In this document: positions 20,381 to 31,351 of the stretch, piece by piece
Layout of the letters: each line of letters begins with the position of its first letter
Numbering within the stretch: the first letter of the stretch is position 1
Assembly (NCBI GenBank): GCA_947685225.1
Contig: CANTUV010000072.1
Location: 6,758,001-6,822,000, forward strand
Direction: 5' to 3'
DNA: 64,000 nucleotides
Source of the DNA: Garcia nutans
Taxonomy: Eukaryota > Streptophyta > Magnoliopsida > Malpighiales > Euphorbiaceae
Program-made: the position numbers and the translations under genes
Notes under the pieces: generated by a model
Told to the model about the DNA's origin: nothing
What the model saw: the letters and a program-made list of their open reading frames with translations, nothing else
Database searches by the model: none

Positions 20381-21457
20381 GCCCTAGTTAGTGGTTTTGG
20401 TTTGTAATTTGTGATTTATGGGTCTAGTATGAGACTAATAGGTGAATAATTGTATTGGCATTCTTGTGTATTTGTATTTAAGTGTGTATTATTCCTTTTG
20501 GATTAAGTTGTGAAGAGGTTGAGTTGCCCTAACCTAAGTGTTCAGAATTCTTGGAAGAGGAAGTGTATAGATTGGTGTGAGTTGTTCTTGAGGTAAGTAC
20601 AAACCCTACATTATTGCATACATTTACATGACATTGAGACTTAACACATGTTGTTGTAAATGTGCTATTACATTGTTGATACATTTGATTAATGCTATGA
20701 TTTTCATAATGTGAAAGATATGATGATCATTCAAAATGTATGTTCACTGCATTTGGTTATGAATACTTTAATGATGAATTGCTTTAATGTGAATTGAGAT
20801 ATGATGAAATGTGAAGCCATTGTTGTTGGCTATGATAGTGCAAATGAAATAATTGGGGCATGGTTGCCTATTTGAAATGAGAAATGAAATGAGAAATTAA
20901 TTGAGAAAGAGATTGATAAAGAGATAAATGAAATAATTGTGTGCTTAATATGTTATTCAATTTTCAGAGTTCTGGGTTTGGCTGCATGCCTATGAATCGC
21001 TGGATAGGTGAAAAGACCGGGTCGTAAGCCGAGTCCAGCTGAAAAATGTGAAATATGATGTTTTTGGGGTGAAAAGACTGGGTCGTAAGCCTCAAAAACA
21101 GTAACAGTCTAGCCGGGTTGAGGACCAAGATACTGGAGCCCTAGGGTCTAGCCGGGTTGAGATCCAAGAGACTGGGTCTGTTACACTATCCATTGATAGA
21201 GATATATATGTATCGCCTACGGGCTTGATGATTGTGATTATGGACCAAAGCAGTAACTCTAAACTTTGAATAACATATTAGTGTCTTTTGGGCCCATGCT
21301 TGTCTTTGTTTTTATGTGAATCATAAATGGTAAAACAATTAAATAAGATAATGAAATGTGTTGTTATGAAATATAGCATTTTTGAATATGATCTCTATTG
21401 ATTGAATGTATGACATTAACATTGCATTAAAGCATATTGTTATCATGGTTTGTACCA

Positions 21458-21474
21458 CTAAGCCGTTGGCTTAG
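21458..21474 (+). other. Stem-loop CTAAGCC/GGCTTAG in segment C
   Basis: Perfect 7-bp stem, loop GTT, followed by GCGCG. It stands where element A LTRs have CTGAGCG/CGCTCAG; two stem positions differ, and both arms differ together. Confidence 0.7.
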
Positions 21475-21866
21475 CGCGATTGTGGTTCATCGCGCAGGTG
21501 ACAGGGTAGAACTAGAGAGTTTAGCTAGACCGAGTTGAGTCTAGATTCAGAAGTGTTGATAGAGGGCTTAAAGATCAAAGACAAATTGCCAAACATGTAT
21601 AACTTTTATGTTTTGTAAACATTAATTTTGATGTATATGTATTTGTAAATACCGCTATATTTTCCGCTGCGTTTCACATAAATGTTTTATCTATTGTATT
21701 TTATAATATGATTTGAATGTTTTCAAGTTTTCTCATATTATTGTTAAAAGGAATGAGTGGTTTGTTTAGTAAACCATAGCATTCCTATATTCAGTATACG
21801 TATATTATATATATATGGTGGTATGTAGTGTGCGTATACGGGGTATAGGAGTGTTAAAGTATAAAC

Positions 21867-22426
21867 CTACACTCCTTAAAATTCTTCTTCATCATGGTAA
21901 AGTAATGGTGGTATGATTTTAATTTTTCTTCTTTGAACTCCCATTCTCCATTTACTTGGGATACTACTAGCAATGAATCGCCATAAACTTCCACCTTATC
22001 CACTTTCATAATCATTAGTGTTTCTAAACCGAAAATACAAGCTTCGTACTCCACCATATTATTGGTTGCCCTAAATTTTGATTTCTTGGCTAAAGGGATG
22101 AGTTCCCCTTCAGGCGATTCTAGTATAACTCCCAAACCTACTCCTTTCTTATTCACTGCTCCATCAAAATACATTTTCCATCCTTGTACTTCAATTGCTT
22201 CTAAATGTTCATCTGAAAATTCCAAGATTACCTCTTTAATTACTGGTAATGGTTGTTGAGCCAGGAATTCTGTCACCGCTCTACCTTCGATTGTTTTCAT
22301 GGTTACATAATCAATCTCAAATTCCTCTAATATTATCAACCATCAACCATATTTCCCTATTAAAGAGGGTGTCTCCCTTAAGTACTTCATTGGATCCAAC
22401 CTGGAAATTACTTGCACACTATAAGA
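21867..22426 (-). pseudogene. Element E RNase H (broken, 3' end lost)
   Basis: The longest frame covers 22339-21867. It shows MYFDGAVNKKGVGLGVILES, VEYEACIFGLE and VYGDSLLVVSQVNGEW, that is the Asp, Glu and Asp of a ribonuclease H, in the form seen in the additional RNase H of Tat elements. Residues before it (RAVTEFLAQQPLP) belong to the tether. Sequence ends abruptly in a lysine-rich helix at about 21866; integrase is absent. Confidence 0.85.
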
Positions 22427-23883
22427 TTAAAAGTAATGTCGTAACTTCTTAGAAGACCAAACCACGGCTATACATGTCTTTTCAATGATACTATACTTAA
22501 TTTCATAAGGTAGGAGCTTTCTACTCAAATAGTAAATGACATGCTCAATCCTTGACTCATCTGCTTGGGCTAGCATGGCTCCGATTGACTCTTCTTCCAC
22601 TGCTAAGTGTAGTAATAGAGGTTTACCGGGTTTAGGTGGTTTTAAAATAGGTGGATTCAGCAAATACTCTTATATTCGCTCAAAGCCTTTTGACACTCTT
22701 CATTCCATATGAGTGGCTGATTCTTTCTAAGCAATTTGAAGATAGGCTCACAGATTGTTGTGAGCTTTGCTTTAAATCTACTAATATATTGTAATTTACC
22801 GATAAATCCCCGAACTTCTCTCTCTGTCTTAGGGGCTGGCATATCCCTGATTGCTTTAACTTTGTCAGGATCAATCTTAATGCCATTTGGACCAATCACA
22901 TGTCCTAATAATTTTTCTAAAGTAACACCGAATACACACTTCTTTAGGTTTAGTCTTAGCTTATATTTCAAAACTCTATCGAAGAATAATTCTAAGTTTT
23001 GGAAGTGTTGCTCCCTTGTGTTCGATTTAACCATCATATCATCAACATGTACCTCAACTTCTTTATGCATCATGTCATGAAATAGTGTGGTGGCCATCCT
23101 TTGGTAGGTGGCTCCAGCATTCTTTAAACCGAACGACATCACCCTATAATAAAATATAACCCATGTAGTAATAAAAGCAGTTTTGGCTTTATCCTCTTGG
23201 GCCATTAACACTTGATTGTATCAAGAAAATCCATCTATAAACGAGTGTAGCATGCTAGAGGCTGCACTAATAATGAGGACATCTATATGAGGTAAAGGGA
23301 AATCATCCTTAGGGGAAGCCTTGTTCAAATCTCTATAGTCCACAAAGACCCTTATTCTTCCATCTTTCTTTGGCACGGGTACTATGTTGGCTAACCAATC
23401 TGGATATTCTTTCACTTCAAGGAGCTTCACTTATATTTTCTTAGTGACCTCTTCTTTAACCAATTTAGCCCACTCAGGTCTTAATCGCCTAAGCTTCTGT
23501 TTGATAGGTTTTATGTGAGTGTGAGTTGGAATATGATGCTCGGCTATTTCTCGATCTATTCCAGGCATATCCTAATATGACCAAGCAAACACTTCTTCAT
23601 ATTTTTTGAATATTTTTTCAAATCTCTCTCTCTCATCAGGAGTAAGGTCGGATAATTTTTGGTTGTTCCCAAATTTAATGATTGTGTGTTAACATAATTA
23701 ATATTAAAGATGCTCATGTAACTGCTATTTGAATGTATGCAACCATCAAGAGAAACATCACACAAGTAAGCAAAATCAGACTTTATTGCATTCATTTTGG
23801 AAAAGAAAACATCATCATCCTCATACAAAGCAGGCAAATTAAAATCAAAATCATTGTTCTCAAAATCATAAAGCAGTATGTCT
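22427..23883 (-). pseudogene. Element E linker and reverse transcriptase (broken)
   Basis: The linker has an acidic patch (EDDDVFFSKMN), then the RT start KQKLRRLRPEWAKLVKEEV, ANIVPVPKKDGRIRVFVDYR, a stop where FSGYNQ is expected (Gly GGA to TGA near 23220), GATYQRMATTLFHDMMH and the catalytic motif HVDD in place of YVDD. The RT continues to HVIGPNGIKIDPDK and the connection domain up to 22427. A frame change lies near 22660. The Tyr to His change in the active site and the stops indicate a dead enzyme. Confidence 0.9.
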
Positions 23884-24861
23884 TCAAACTTTTTTTCGAC
23901 CAGGGCAGGCTTTCAGGACAGCTTCATTCTTCTCTTTTAGATTGGATTCTTTATTGGCTGACAAGGTGAGCTCTTTCTTCACTTGCTCCACTAGCTCGGC
24001 AACATCTGTAAAAATTTTAAAACCTGGGATTAACTTACCCATGAACATAATCGGCTCGGGCTTTTCTTGGAGTGGTCCCATATCTGGAGCCTTGACAAAG
24101 ATTTCTTCAAGTGGAGGGAAGCTCATCTTCTCACTCTTTTTTGGCTGGACATCGTTGTCTTCATCATATCCCAACCCCTTCTTGGATGTTTGAGTCCTAA
24201 AGTCTGGCAGCTTTGTCAAACCGGCTTTACCCTTTCCAAGACTAGCTCCGGGAAGGTAGTTCATGTTCTTCATCATATTCAAGACTTTGGAGTCCACTAC
24301 TTCATCATCAGAAATTACAGCTACTTAAAAACTATTGAGAGGCCTCTCAATCATTAGAGCTTTAACAATCTCATTGTCTTCAGCCTCAATGACCACTGTC
24401 TCATTTCCGTTGGGGAACTTGATCTTTTGATGAAGGGTGGATGGAACTCCACCAATAAGATGAAACCATTGTCGCCCTAAGAGCAAGGCGAAGGTAACCG
24501 GTATGTCTAAAACAACAAACTCAATAATAGATTCAATTTGACCAACCTTGACAGCAGCTTTGAAAGTCCCTTCGGCATGCCTCTTAGTGTTGTCATAAGC
24601 CCGAATTGTCACTTATGTTGGGTTTAGATCTCTTGTTGACATAGCTAGCTTTGGCAATACCTTAAGTGGACAAACATTTATGGCGGACCCATCATCGACT
24701 ATTACATAAGGAGTCCTCTTCCCTTTGACTTCTAATTTGATAAAGAGAGGGCGGATGTGGTCTCTCCCCTCCTTTGATAAATCCGCATCTGAAAAAGAAA
24801 CTGCTCCCATATTAACTTCACTCTTCTCTTGAACCTCTTCACATTTCATTACCCCCTCCAA
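23884..24861 (-). pseudogene. Element E protease and following G-patch-like segment (broken)
   Basis: PYVIVDDGSAINVCPLKVLP is the aspartic protease active site of Tat elements (usually DNGS, here DDGS). After a TAA at about 24613 come TIRAYDNTKRHAEGTF and FALLLGRQWFHLIGGVPSTL, the C-terminal half of the protease. After another stop at 24325 comes MMKNMNYLPGASLGKGKAG, a glycine-rich motif that follows protease in this clade. The protease lies in another frame than gag; the change is in a run of G near 24850. Confidence 0.85.
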
Positions 24862-26806
24862 CTTTTATGAAGTTGATCAGCTCCTCCGGTGTCATGGAGG
24901 TAGAGATTGGCATGCTAGCTAAGTCTTTGGCCATAGTTTCTCGGTGCTTTTTAGAAGTAGCTAATAAGTCCCAAATGCTAACACTTGCTTGGGTTCTTTT
25001 CAATTGCTTGAGCATAGCATCATCTTCTTCTACTTCAACTTCCTTACCCTTATTAGTTTCTACCTCCTTAGGTGATGGCCTTGCATAAGGCTTACCAGAT
25101 CTAGTGTTCATCACCTCATCTTCTTTGGGCTCGAACCAAGTCCACTCCTCTTTCTTGGATACATTATCATCATCACTATCACTTGAATCTAAAAACCCGT
25201 TGACAACACAAATCATTACTTCTCCACCCATCATAACTTGTTTAATTTCACCAAATACCTCTTCTACTTTGGTTGCTTCTCCACCCACATCTTGAAAAGA
25301 AGACGTAACAAAATCCTCATGCAAATCTCCTCCAATCATGAAGGTTGCCGGTGGTAGTACCCTATTGAACTTTGGTAATGGGTTGTCTTTGGTGTTTGGC
25401 TTGTTGGGCTCGGGTAGCTTCCCATTATCAATTAGATTTTGGATCTCATGTGGCAACCTCACACATCTATCTATGTCATGCCCTTGCATTTGGTGAAATT
25501 GACAAAATGCTTTAGTGTCAAAATTAGGTGGGAGAGGGTTAGGCAAAGGACGAGGATTTAAGAGTTGTAGCAATCCCTTTCTTTGAAGCTTATTGAGAAC
25601 CTAAGACATCATTTTACCTAATTTCGAAAATTGTCTTCTCATTCCTTGGTTAGTAGCATTAACACCGACGACCTTTTGTATGCTTTGGCTACCAGATTGA
25701 TAGCTCCCTTTCTTGTTCCTTTTTGCTGCAAAGCGGCTCTTCTCCCTTTCCCATTCTTCAATTTGCAAACTAGCTTGGAGAAGGTCTTTGAAATCATGGA
25801 TGAGTGTATGAGACATCCTCTCACGAAGATTAGGCAACACCCCTCTCATAATCATCCTTATTTGATTGGATTCATCAGGCCTCTTCTTGAGTAAAGCAGC
25901 CTTGTTTCTCCATCTCTTCACATAATCCACAAAGTTCTCATTCGACCTTTGCCTAATGGACTCCACTTCCATTAAGGTAACTTCCAACTCGACATTATAC
26001 CCATATTGCTTGTTGAAGGCTTTATAAAGCAGATCCTAATTCTTTTGTGTTCCATCATCTAAGGTATTGAACCAATTTTGGACAATAGGGTCCAATCAGA
26101 GCATGAAGTACCTTAGAGTTTGAGCCTTAGTTGCTCGGGCAGATTGCATGGCAGTGATATACTGCTTCACATGGAGATGAGGATTTCCAGTACCATTGTA
26201 TCTAGCAAAGGAAGACATCTTGAACTTATAAGGGACCTCTTCATCTTGTTCAAATAGTTTGTCAAACTCAAACATCTCTTCAGTTTTCAACTTCTTCTCA
26301 AATTTCTTTTCTAAATCAGCAATCATCTTTTCAATATCAGAAGTTTCGGTATTCTCCATAGTTGATCTTTCAGCAATCTTTGGTTCCTTTTTCTTCTCTT
26401 AAGCATCTTGGTAGTATTGAGCCCAATCATCATCATCATCAATGATCACCTTTTCATCATCAAAAACCACTTCACCAACTTTAGTCTTCCCTTTGTCCTT
26501 TGGCTTCTTATTGCTAGCGGATGCCTCGGCATGATTCTTTAAGATTGCAATCAATTGGTTCTTCGTGGTCTCAGCTAGGGTCTCTTTTATTTCTTCCATC
26601 TTGGCATTGAGGGCCTCATCCACCATTCTTTGAATTTTTTCGGGCTCCATTGTTTTTGGTGAGCATGTGATTGAGTCATTGCTAGATACTTCATCTTCGG
26701 CATAGGTCGGATTGTCGTAAGCTTTAGAACTATCAAAATCCCAGGCTGTGAGCCAGAAAGGATTAATGATATGAAATGCATGTATGCACAAACAATCAAC
26801 AAACAA
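24839..26806 (-). pseudogene. Element E gag (broken)
   Basis: The N-terminal part has HIINPFWLTAWDFDSSKAYD, then MEPEKIQRMVDEAL, a coiled coil and the acidic DDDDDWAQYYQD. The capsid core follows (SSFARYNGTGNPHLHVKQYI, VESIRQRSNENFVDYVKRWR, LLQASLQIEEWERE) and a nucleocapsid-like CQFHQMQGHDIDRC. Stops at 26399, 26096 and 25601 and one near 26037 break it; where the original codon is clear from F, G or H, two are TGG to TAG. The protein would form the particle and bind RNA. All of F, G and H carry a homologous gag. Confidence 0.9.
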
Positions 26807-27800
26807 AGATAATTAGGACGTTTCCTTCCAACCTTATATCATCAACACACAAATGGCGAGTCTCTTTTCCTAGGTATATGGTTAACAAAATACCAGCATG
26901 GTGTATCTTGCTTTCAAATAATTCCCTCGGACGTTTCAACCAATAGTTATATTTTCGAAAATGGAAATCAGTTTATGATAATTCCCATTAATTAGGTTTT
27001 AATCCATTCAACCAACTATATTAGCTTTTATGCTATATTGGATTAAAACTAAATTATGAGCTTTATTATAGATAGATTTCTCACTTGAAAAAGTAACTAA
27101 TGGTTTATGCCAAAAACAAGCCCATGGTTAATTTATTCTTAGTATAAACTGGGCTCACAATTGATTTTTGGTATTTCATAATTGACCTAAATATTTTGCA
27201 AGCTCTTTGTAAGAAAAGGTTGAATGAAAATAATTTTGTTTCTAAGCCCATTGTAAAAAGATTTTAGAAAATATGGATTTCGGGCTTAGTATTTAGCCAT
27301 GAGCCAAAGAATTTTGGATATGTTTTTAGAAAACTTTTATGTCCAAAGACCATCTTGAAAAAATTTAAAAATAACTTTGGTCTTTTGGGTTTTAAAGAAA
27401 AATTTATTTTGAGCTTACAATGTACTTAGGTCATATTAGAAAAAGAACAAACTAAATAAGCCATGATTTAAGACAAAATAAACTAACCATAGTCAAACAA
27501 CATGCATTTAGGGTAAAACCTAAGGAAAGTAACTAGGCCAAATACATGAGCTTTAGTCTTTGGGTAAAAGGCTTAGGTTCCCATAGCAAGTATATACCAA
27601 ATGGTACGAGGCTATGAGTGGTTATGTCATGCTCGATCTCCATACATTGAGTGAAAGTATGGTATCCCTTACATAACATAACACGGGTAACACGGGCGTC
27701 CTAACTCACACACACAATGCAATCTAATATGATGCAATGGATAATATCATTACAAGAAAGAATAGAATAATATAAAGACCAACGGAATCAACTTCTCTTG
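26807..27800 (-). other. Leader of element E
   Basis: Non-coding 5' untranslated region between primer site and gag, conserved in F, G, H and J. It contains a stem-loop CCATAC/GTATGG with an 11-base loop at 27640-27662. Near the gag start it has a pyrimidine-rich CCTTTCTGGCTCACAG, which looks like a splice acceptor. Confidence 0.75.
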
Positions 27801-27818
27801 TCCCCAGTGGAGTTGCCA
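27801..27818 (-). promoter_or_regulatory. Primer binding site of element E
   Basis: The minus strand reads TGGCAACTCCACTGGGGA, one base inside the LTR end. The J copy (TGGCGACTCCACTGGGGA) is probably the original form; this type of site in Tat/Ogre elements is thought to pair with tRNA-Arg. I could not check it against a tRNA. Confidence 0.8.
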
Positions 27819-28063
27819 CTATGAGCGGGGATTTTTGCCCCCACTCCCGGTGGAATGGTTCTTGCGACTTCGGTACTGTTTAGGCTCGGGGCCTTAGAGA
27901 ACACGGACCTAAGTCCAGAGAAAATGGAGTTGCCACCCGGATAGGCCGGGAAAAAGAAAGGGGTAGATGACTCGATTCCTAAGGAATCCCCAACGCCCTA
28001 ATGGGTTCGAAAAGTTGGGTACGCGTGGGGACGGTGAGAAATGGCCCAGCACCCCTACAATGC

Positions 28064-28081
28064 CCGGTTCATTGGAACCGG
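28064..28081 (-). other. Conserved LTR stem-loop CCGGTTC/GAACCGG
   Basis: A perfect 7-bp stem with loop CAAT (minus strand). It recurs at 34393-34410, 44591-44608, 51476-51493, 56588-56605 and 60233-60250 (there with loop TAAT). It lies about 240-260 bases before the LTR 3' end in element sense. Confidence 0.85.
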
Positions 28082-28208
28082 CCTCCTTTACAGCTCTTAA
28101 TATTATAAAATTATTAAATATAATAACATTATCCATATTACACACAATAATTAAAAGAAAGCATCAATATATTAAAATCAAAGCAAGGTCCAAGCAAAAC
28201 AAATAAAT

Positions 28209-28372
28209 GGACACCCATCCGAAGATGGAAACATGTCCTTGCATCACATGCCTAAATAGGACATCCACTGAAAGGTAGAAACATGCCCTTTACATAGGTT
28301 CTAAAATAGAAAAGCAAATTAAATTACATGATATTTAACTAATGATGTACCCACCAAGTGGAAACATACCTC
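28209..28372 (-). other. Three bulged hairpins in the LTR of E
   Basis: In minus-strand sense the third and best is at 28238-28209: outer stem GGACA/TGTCC, internal loop TGTTT opposite G, inner stem CCATC/GATGG, loop TTCG. The second (28289-28258) has AGGGCA/TGTCCT and an inner stem CTACC paired with a GTGG side. The first (near 28372-28346) keeps GTA/TAC and CCAC/GTGG. The same trio is found in every complete LTR of this family. Confidence 0.8.
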
Positions 28373-29992
28373 TTATAGTATTTGAAAATGTAAATAAATT
28401 GATAAAAGTAAATAATCATTCATCATAAATAAATCATTCATCAAAGGTATTAAACATCAATAGAAAGTAACATCCATCCAAGATAAATTAAATAAACCAA
28501 GAATTAAAGCATAAAATAAATAAAAGCATAATCAAATATAGAATTGAATAAGGCAAATAAAAATCTAAATTATAGTTACTGTTTTCATTTTGGGCTCTTT
28601 ATTTCATGTGTTTAGGGTTTTGGAATTTGTAGAATTAGGTTACTGTGACTTTAAAGGAATTAAAATGGATTTATGTTTTAATAAAATTCTTCGATTAACC
28701 AAACTAGGGTTTGTTATGTAAAATCATGAAACTATGATTTGGACTCTTTAAAATACTTTTAATTTGTGATTTCAAGCTTACTGTGTAAAATTAAAATATT
28801 TGTATTTTTATGGCTTTTAAAGTTTTAAAGGATTAGGGTTTTGAAAAAATTAGGGTTTAAGGTTTTAAAGGGGTTAGGGTTCACTATTTTAGGTTTGGAA
28901 GTTGCATTTGGGTTTAGTGTTTTAGAATTGGGGTTTCAGTGGATACTTAGGTTTTTAGAATTTGGAAAAAGCAATTGATAATTTTATGATAGTAGACCAA
29001 CGATTTAATGTTTATATAAATGGAAAAAGTGTTTTTAGGGTTTGTCGTAAGAAACAGAATCAAATTTTAGTTTTGCTGAAAAACATGTTCAATTAGGGTT
29101 TTAAGATTTTGAAGAAGTAAAAATAGCAATTTTAAGTCTTTTTGGAAAATAAAACAACGAATTAGTGTTTTTACCTTTAAAAAAACTAAATTAAACTCCT
29201 AGGGTTTTTGATTTTGAAAGACACAATTTCATAATCTTAGCTACTGTGAAAAATGTAACAATTAATACATGCTTCCTTTTGATGGCTCTTCCAAAAATAA
29301 TTCTTCTTGGATGAATAAAAATAAAGGCAGTTGTAGCCTTTGATGATTTGTTTCTAGCTTTGCTTCTTCTTCTCTAAAAAAATCAGCTTGATTAAAGTTT
29401 TCCTTCACAGATTCGGTTTCAAAATCCCCAATTTCATCCCAATTTCTGCTTCCCTTTCTCTCTTTTCTTCCTCCTTATTTATAGAAGAACTCTATTATTA
29501 ATCCTCATTACTCATGGCATGCAATATTGAATAAGAAAAGAAAAATCAAAACCTATTTGTCTTAGGTTTTGGAAAATTTGCGTCGGAAAATTTTGCTTAC
29601 GAAAAAAAACTGCTGCGGAAAAATTGCGCTGGCGAAAAAAAATTACCACAGGAAAAATTGCACTGGCAAAAAAATTTGCCGCAGTTGGCTATGACAGGGG
29701 GCGGGGAATGACCTGTTGGCCATTTTCTGCAGTTAGCTACGGCAGGAGTTTCCTGCGGGCGAAATGGCCCACGGCCAAGCCCACGCTGATTTTTCGGCGA
29801 CGATTTTTTCATCGCCGATTTTTCCGTCCTCGATTTTTATTTTTATTTTTTTGATTTTTATTTGTTTATTTTTATTTTTTATTAATAAAAATTAGATAAT
29901 AAAGTAAAAATTATTTAATTAAGATAACAAAAATTATTTTTGACCAATTAAAATATATTAGACCGGACTGGGGCAAAAATTAAGGGTCTATA

Positions 29993-30269
29993 GTCGATTT
30001 TGCCGTCGCTGACTTTTTTTATTTATTTTTTATCTTTTTTGGTATTTTATAATTTTTTATTATTAAAAATAAATATTATATGATATATTATTAAAAATAA
30101 ATAATAAAATAAAATAAATATTATAAGTAATAAATATTATTAAAATAAATATTATTAAAATAAATATTATTTTATTAAAATAAATAATAAATATTAAAAT
30201 ACCACAAAAAAAAATTTTGGACTGTTTAAAAATATCGACCTGGACTGGGTAAAAAATTAAGGGTCTACA
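29993..30269 (-). repeat. 3' LTR fragment of element I
   Basis: Ends (fwd) GGGTCTACA at 30269, which is the TGTAGACCC start on the minus strand. It is very AT-rich between 30050 and 30200 with irregular AATAAATATT repeats. It abuts a second LTR end at 29992, as expected if E inserted into it. Confidence 0.8.
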
Positions 30270-30389
30270 GTTTGCTCCCTTCTTGAACGATCTGAGACTT
30301 TCAGCAGAAGAGAGTAAAAAGCAACATGACTTTGAGCAGATAAGAATGAGGATGGGTTCTTGACCAAAAAAGATTTTTGGATTCGAGAC

Positions 30390-30718
30390 TAGGTACTTGG
30401 ACACGAAAAAGATTTGGGTACTTGGACCCGAGATTGGGTGCTTGGATTTGAGATTGGGCACTTGGACCCGAGACTGAATTTAATACCTGAACCTAAGATT
30501 GGGTACTTGGACCCGAGACTAAATTGGGTACTTGGACCCGAGATTGAAATGGGTATTTGGACCCAAAAAATATTTGGGTACTTGGACCCGAGACTGAATT
30601 GGATACTTAGACCCGAGATTGGGTACTTGGACACAAAAAATATTTGGGTACTTGGACCCAAGATTGGGTACTTAGACCCACGACTGAATTGGGTACTTGG
30701 ACCCGAGATTGAATTTGA
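30390..30718 (-). repeat. Array ii in element I
   Basis: Irregular tandem repeats around GGGTACTTGGACCC (minus sense GGGTCCAAGTACCC). Each unit has the inverted repeat GGGT/ACCC with a six-base loop. Some units keep only part of it. Confidence 0.85.
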
Positions 30719-30779
30719 CTGATTTTTAATAGGTTGAGAATTTTGGCTTAACTGGTTGTTCTATTCATTAATGGATTGT

Positions 30780-31351
30780 GGGTCTTTACCCACCAAAAAT
30801 GGATCTTTATCCATGGGAGTTCATGTCTTTACCCTTACAATATGGATCTTTATCCATGGGAGTTCATGTCTTTACCCTTACAATATGGATCTTTATCCAT
30901 TGGAAAATTGGGTCTTTACCCTTGAAACATGGATCTTTATCCATTGGAGATCGGGTCTTTACACTTGAAACATGGATCTTTATCCAATGGAGATCGGGTC
31001 TTTTGCCTTTGAAACATGGATCTTTATCCATTGGTGATCAGGTCTTTACCCTTGAATTATGGATCTATATCCATTGGAGATCGGGTCTTTACATTTGAAA
31101 CATGGATCTTTATCCATTGGAGATTGGGTCTTTACCATTGAAATATGGATCTTTATCCATTGGAGATTGGGTCTTTACTCTTGAAACATGGATCTTCATC
31201 CATTGGAGATTGGGTCTTTACCCTTGAAACATGGATCTTCATCTATTGGAGATAGGGTCTTTACTCTTGAAACATTGATCTTCATCCATTGGATATCGGG
31301 TCTTTACCTTGAAACATGGATCTTCATCCATTGGAGATCGGGTCTTTACCC
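30780..31351 (-). repeat. Array iii in element I
   Basis: Tandem repeat of about 42 bases with two hairpins per unit: GGATCTTTATCC and GGGTCTTTACCC. Both have 4-bp stems and the same loop CTTT (AAAG in element sense); later units have CTTC. The period is a multiple of three, which leaves chance open frames on the plus strand. Confidence 0.9.

Larger units (their letters stand above)
19956..21866 (+). repeat. Segment C: Tekay-type LTR fragment
   Basis: Non-coding. In order it has a CCACGNCCGTGG-like series (20232-20380), a TATA-like TATTTAAG near 20475, a block of about 110 bases matching RC 7770-7885, a donor-like GAGGTAAGTA near 20590, imperfect repeats around GGGTCGTAAGCC and CTAGCCGGGTTGAG (21010-21180), the stem-loop at 21458-21474, and a GTGTTAAAG end-like sequence near 21855. 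This order parallels the LTR of element A. Both edges break coding sequence of neighbours (B at left, E at right). Whether it is the degraded 3' LTR of B or a separate solo LTR is open. Confidence 0.55.
21867..29992 (-). mobile_element. Element E: decayed Tat/Ogre-like Ty3/gypsy element, 3' part missing
   Basis: On the minus strand: 5' LTR (29992-27820), primer site, leader, gag, protease, RT and a terminal RNase H, cut at about 21866. Protein motifs match the Tat clade (VPVPKKDGR, GATYQRM, an RNase H with EYEACIFGLE). Many stops break the frame, so it is inactive. Its LTR, leader and gag are homologous to those of F, G, H and J, and it is the only member here with pol. Confidence 0.9.
27820..29992 (-). 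repeat. 5' LTR of element E
   Basis: On the minus strand it starts at 29992 (TATAGACCC, changed from TGTAGACCC) and ends GCTCATA at 27820 (changed from GCTCACA), 2173 bp. It contains a CG-rich hairpin-forming U3 (about 29600-29830), a TATA box (RC of 29476-29483), an AAACCCTAA-rich leader (RC of about 28600-29210), the three bulged hairpins (28372-28209 region) and the stem-loop at 28064-28081. Both terminal dinucleotides are mutated, so this copy is old. Confidence 0.9.

Noticed and set aside
21867..22339. Host ribonuclease H gene
   Set aside because: It is continuous in homology with the retroelement RT and tether of element E and is truncated.
27967..28206. Antisense open frame of 60-100 codons in Tat-like LTRs (also near 44391, 51427, 56491, 60033)
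   Set aside because: It recurs only because the LTRs are copies; lengths and ends vary between copies and no family is recognisable.
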